Below, piece after piece: positions 63,252-64,000 of a stretch of DNA of 64,000 bases. Position 1 is the first letter of the stretch, and each line of letters begins with the position of its first letter. The notes under the pieces are model-generated. The model saw nothing but the letters and a program-made list of their open reading frames with translations. It did not search any database and was not told the DNA's origin. Position numbers and translations under genes: made by a program. Where the stretch lies: positions 78,820-142,819 of the forward strand of contig NZ_JAAXCY010000016.1 in the NCBI RefSeq assembly GCF_014230465.1, written 5' to 3'. This stretch comes from Pseudomonas cremoris (lineage in GTDB: Bacteria; Pseudomonadota; Gammaproteobacteria; Pseudomonadales; Pseudomonadaceae).

Positions 63252-63878
63252 ATGGACGTTTCGACAGCAGATGTATTGGCGCAATGCTCAAATGAGGATC
63301 TTGCGCCGTTGGTCAAGTACATCCTGGAGGCCAGTACAGAAAGTCTTTCCAGTCACGAACTGTACAAATCGCACGCGCCGGATCATCACCAATATGCAGC
63401 GCAGATACTCCAGGAGATACGCCTGTTCGGGGGTAATTCCTTCGTTAATCTGTTTCGTAAGGAAGGTCCTGAGTACCTTGAAGTCGTGCAAGATGTCGCG
63501 AGTAAATTCGGTGTACTCAAGGCCAGCAAATTCACTTCCGTTACGGTTCTGGAAGAAGAGCTGATTCAAAAGATACTTCGCGATGCTTTGAAAAAAGCCG
63601 ATGGCCAGGCGCGTGAAGATATGGAAGCAATCCTCAAGGAGGCTGGCTTAGGTCGGGCGGACCTGAGCGCGCTGCTATCGGGATCCTCATTGGTCACCCT
63701 ACTGGGCGCCAAGGCGGCGAGTTATCTGACCTACGAGTTGTCCAGCATAATTGCCGGAGCGGTGGCCAAACAGTTACTCGGAGTGGGTGCCAGAGTCGCA
63801 GGCAGCGCTGTATTAGGCAGGGGAATAGCAGCATTGGCGGGGCCAATTGGCTGGGCCATCACCGGCGTATGGACGTAA
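63252..63878 (+). CDS. YaaW-family (UPF0174/DUF3944) protein, possibly cut short at the C-terminus
   Basis: 208 residues from the ATG at 63252, with AAAGG upstream. The N-terminal VLAQCSNEDLAPLVKYILE and EIRLFGGNSFVNLFRKEGPEYLEVVQDVASKFGV match the wording of E. coli YaaW (QHCSEEQLANFARLL, LQHFGGDSIANKLRG). A Gly/Ala-rich C-terminal half ends AGPIGWAITGVWT. Remembered family members continue with a segment like GPAYRVTIPAV, missing here, so the last ~25 residues may be lost. It lies 148 bases after the MotB-like gene; membership in that operon is uncertain. Biochemical role of the family is unknown. Confidence 0.75.
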   Translation: MDVSTADVLAQCSNEDLAPLVKYILEASTESLSSHELYKSHAPDHHQYAAQILQEIRLFGGNSFVNLFRKEGPEYLEVVQDVASKFGVLKASKFTSVTVLEEELIQKILRDALKKADGQAREDMEAILKEAGLGRADLSALLSGSSLVTLLGAKAASYLTYELSSIIAGAVAKQLLGVGARVAGSAVLGRGIAALAGPIGWAITGVWT

Positions 63879-64000
63879 GCGTCCCGCTAATACACGTTGA
63901 TTTTAGATATGGCACGCGAAGCAATGCCCGCTTCTTGATAGATGCTTAGCTGAAGGGATTAGTAATTATCGTGCCGGCAAAGCCGGCTCGGCGGGACGTG
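63879..64000. other. Right edge of window, non-coding as seen
   Basis: No gene start is supported. GCCGGC-AAA-GCCGGC (63973-63987) is a perfect 6-bp hairpin and may belong to a terminator or leader. The window ends 13 bases later. Confidence 0.3.

Noticed and set aside
58328..63878. Canonical Zorya type I or II
   Set aside because: No ZorC, ZorD helicase or ZorE nuclease homologue is present and the MotB-like partner lacks the ZorB OmpA domain.

Overview
The window is chromosomal DNA of a fluorescent-group Pseudomonas. The evidence is a mexEF-oprN operon whose three products read close to remembered P. aeruginosa sequences through their length, REP elements of the GTGGGAGCGGGCTTGCTCGCG type, GC-rich wobble positions, and many LysR, TetR, RpiR and AraC regulators paired with catabolic operons. 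No rRNA, tRNA, CRISPR array or intact IS element was seen. All family names come from reading the translations; no database search was run.

Layout. 1-4.4 kb: the C-terminal part of a large toxin-like protein with a HELDH zinc-peptidase motif, a small secreted protein whose frame is broken at a T7 tract, and a small unknown gene. 4.4-10.3 kb: mexE-mexF-oprN (minus strand). 10.5-19.4 kb: a catabolic cluster of a HisD-like dehydrogenase, an XRE-type regulator, an MFS transporter, a GMC oxidoreductase, an IolD/acetolactate-synthase-like ThDP enzyme, an unknown protein and a TIM-barrel isomerase. The HisD-like gene and the MFS operon share a three-part sequence with identical spacing upstream. 19.4-25.9 kb: RpiR regulator, C45-type acyltransferase/hydrolase, a polar amino-acid ABC transporter and, divergently, a class III aminotransferase and a CMD-family protein. 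26.0-33.6 kb: a TonB-dependent receptor followed by a Dpp/Opp-type ABC transporter.

33.9-41.8 kb: a LysR regulator diverges from an operon of a peptidoglycan-binding-domain protein and three penicillin-binding proteins (PBP3-, PBP2- and PBP1A-like). This looks like a complete accessory set of PBPs away from the usual cell-wall loci. 41.8-47.6 kb: acyl-CoA-type genes (enoyl-CoA hydratase, acyl-CoA synthetase, DsbA-like isomerase, SDR, thioesterase) under two TetR regulators, each with recognisable operators. 47.7-56.4 kb: small ORFs, LysR with EamA transporter and SDR, then AraC with two MFS transporters and a dimethylformamidase-large-subunit-like protein.

56.4-64 kb looks like accessory DNA, with less GC-rich sequence and mostly unknown proteins. 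It holds a small unknown gene and a stand-alone protein with class III nucleotide-cyclase-like motifs on the minus strand. Divergent from these is a tightly coupled four-gene operon: a coiled-coil membrane protein, a membrane-anchored VWA-like protein, a MotA/ZorA-like four-TM protein with a long coiled-coil tail, and a MotB/ZorB-like single-TM protein with an unfamiliar C-terminal domain. A YaaW-family protein follows. This operon is the best candidate for an undescribed system: an ion-driven, Zorya-like envelope machine, possibly anti-phage. That function is inference only.
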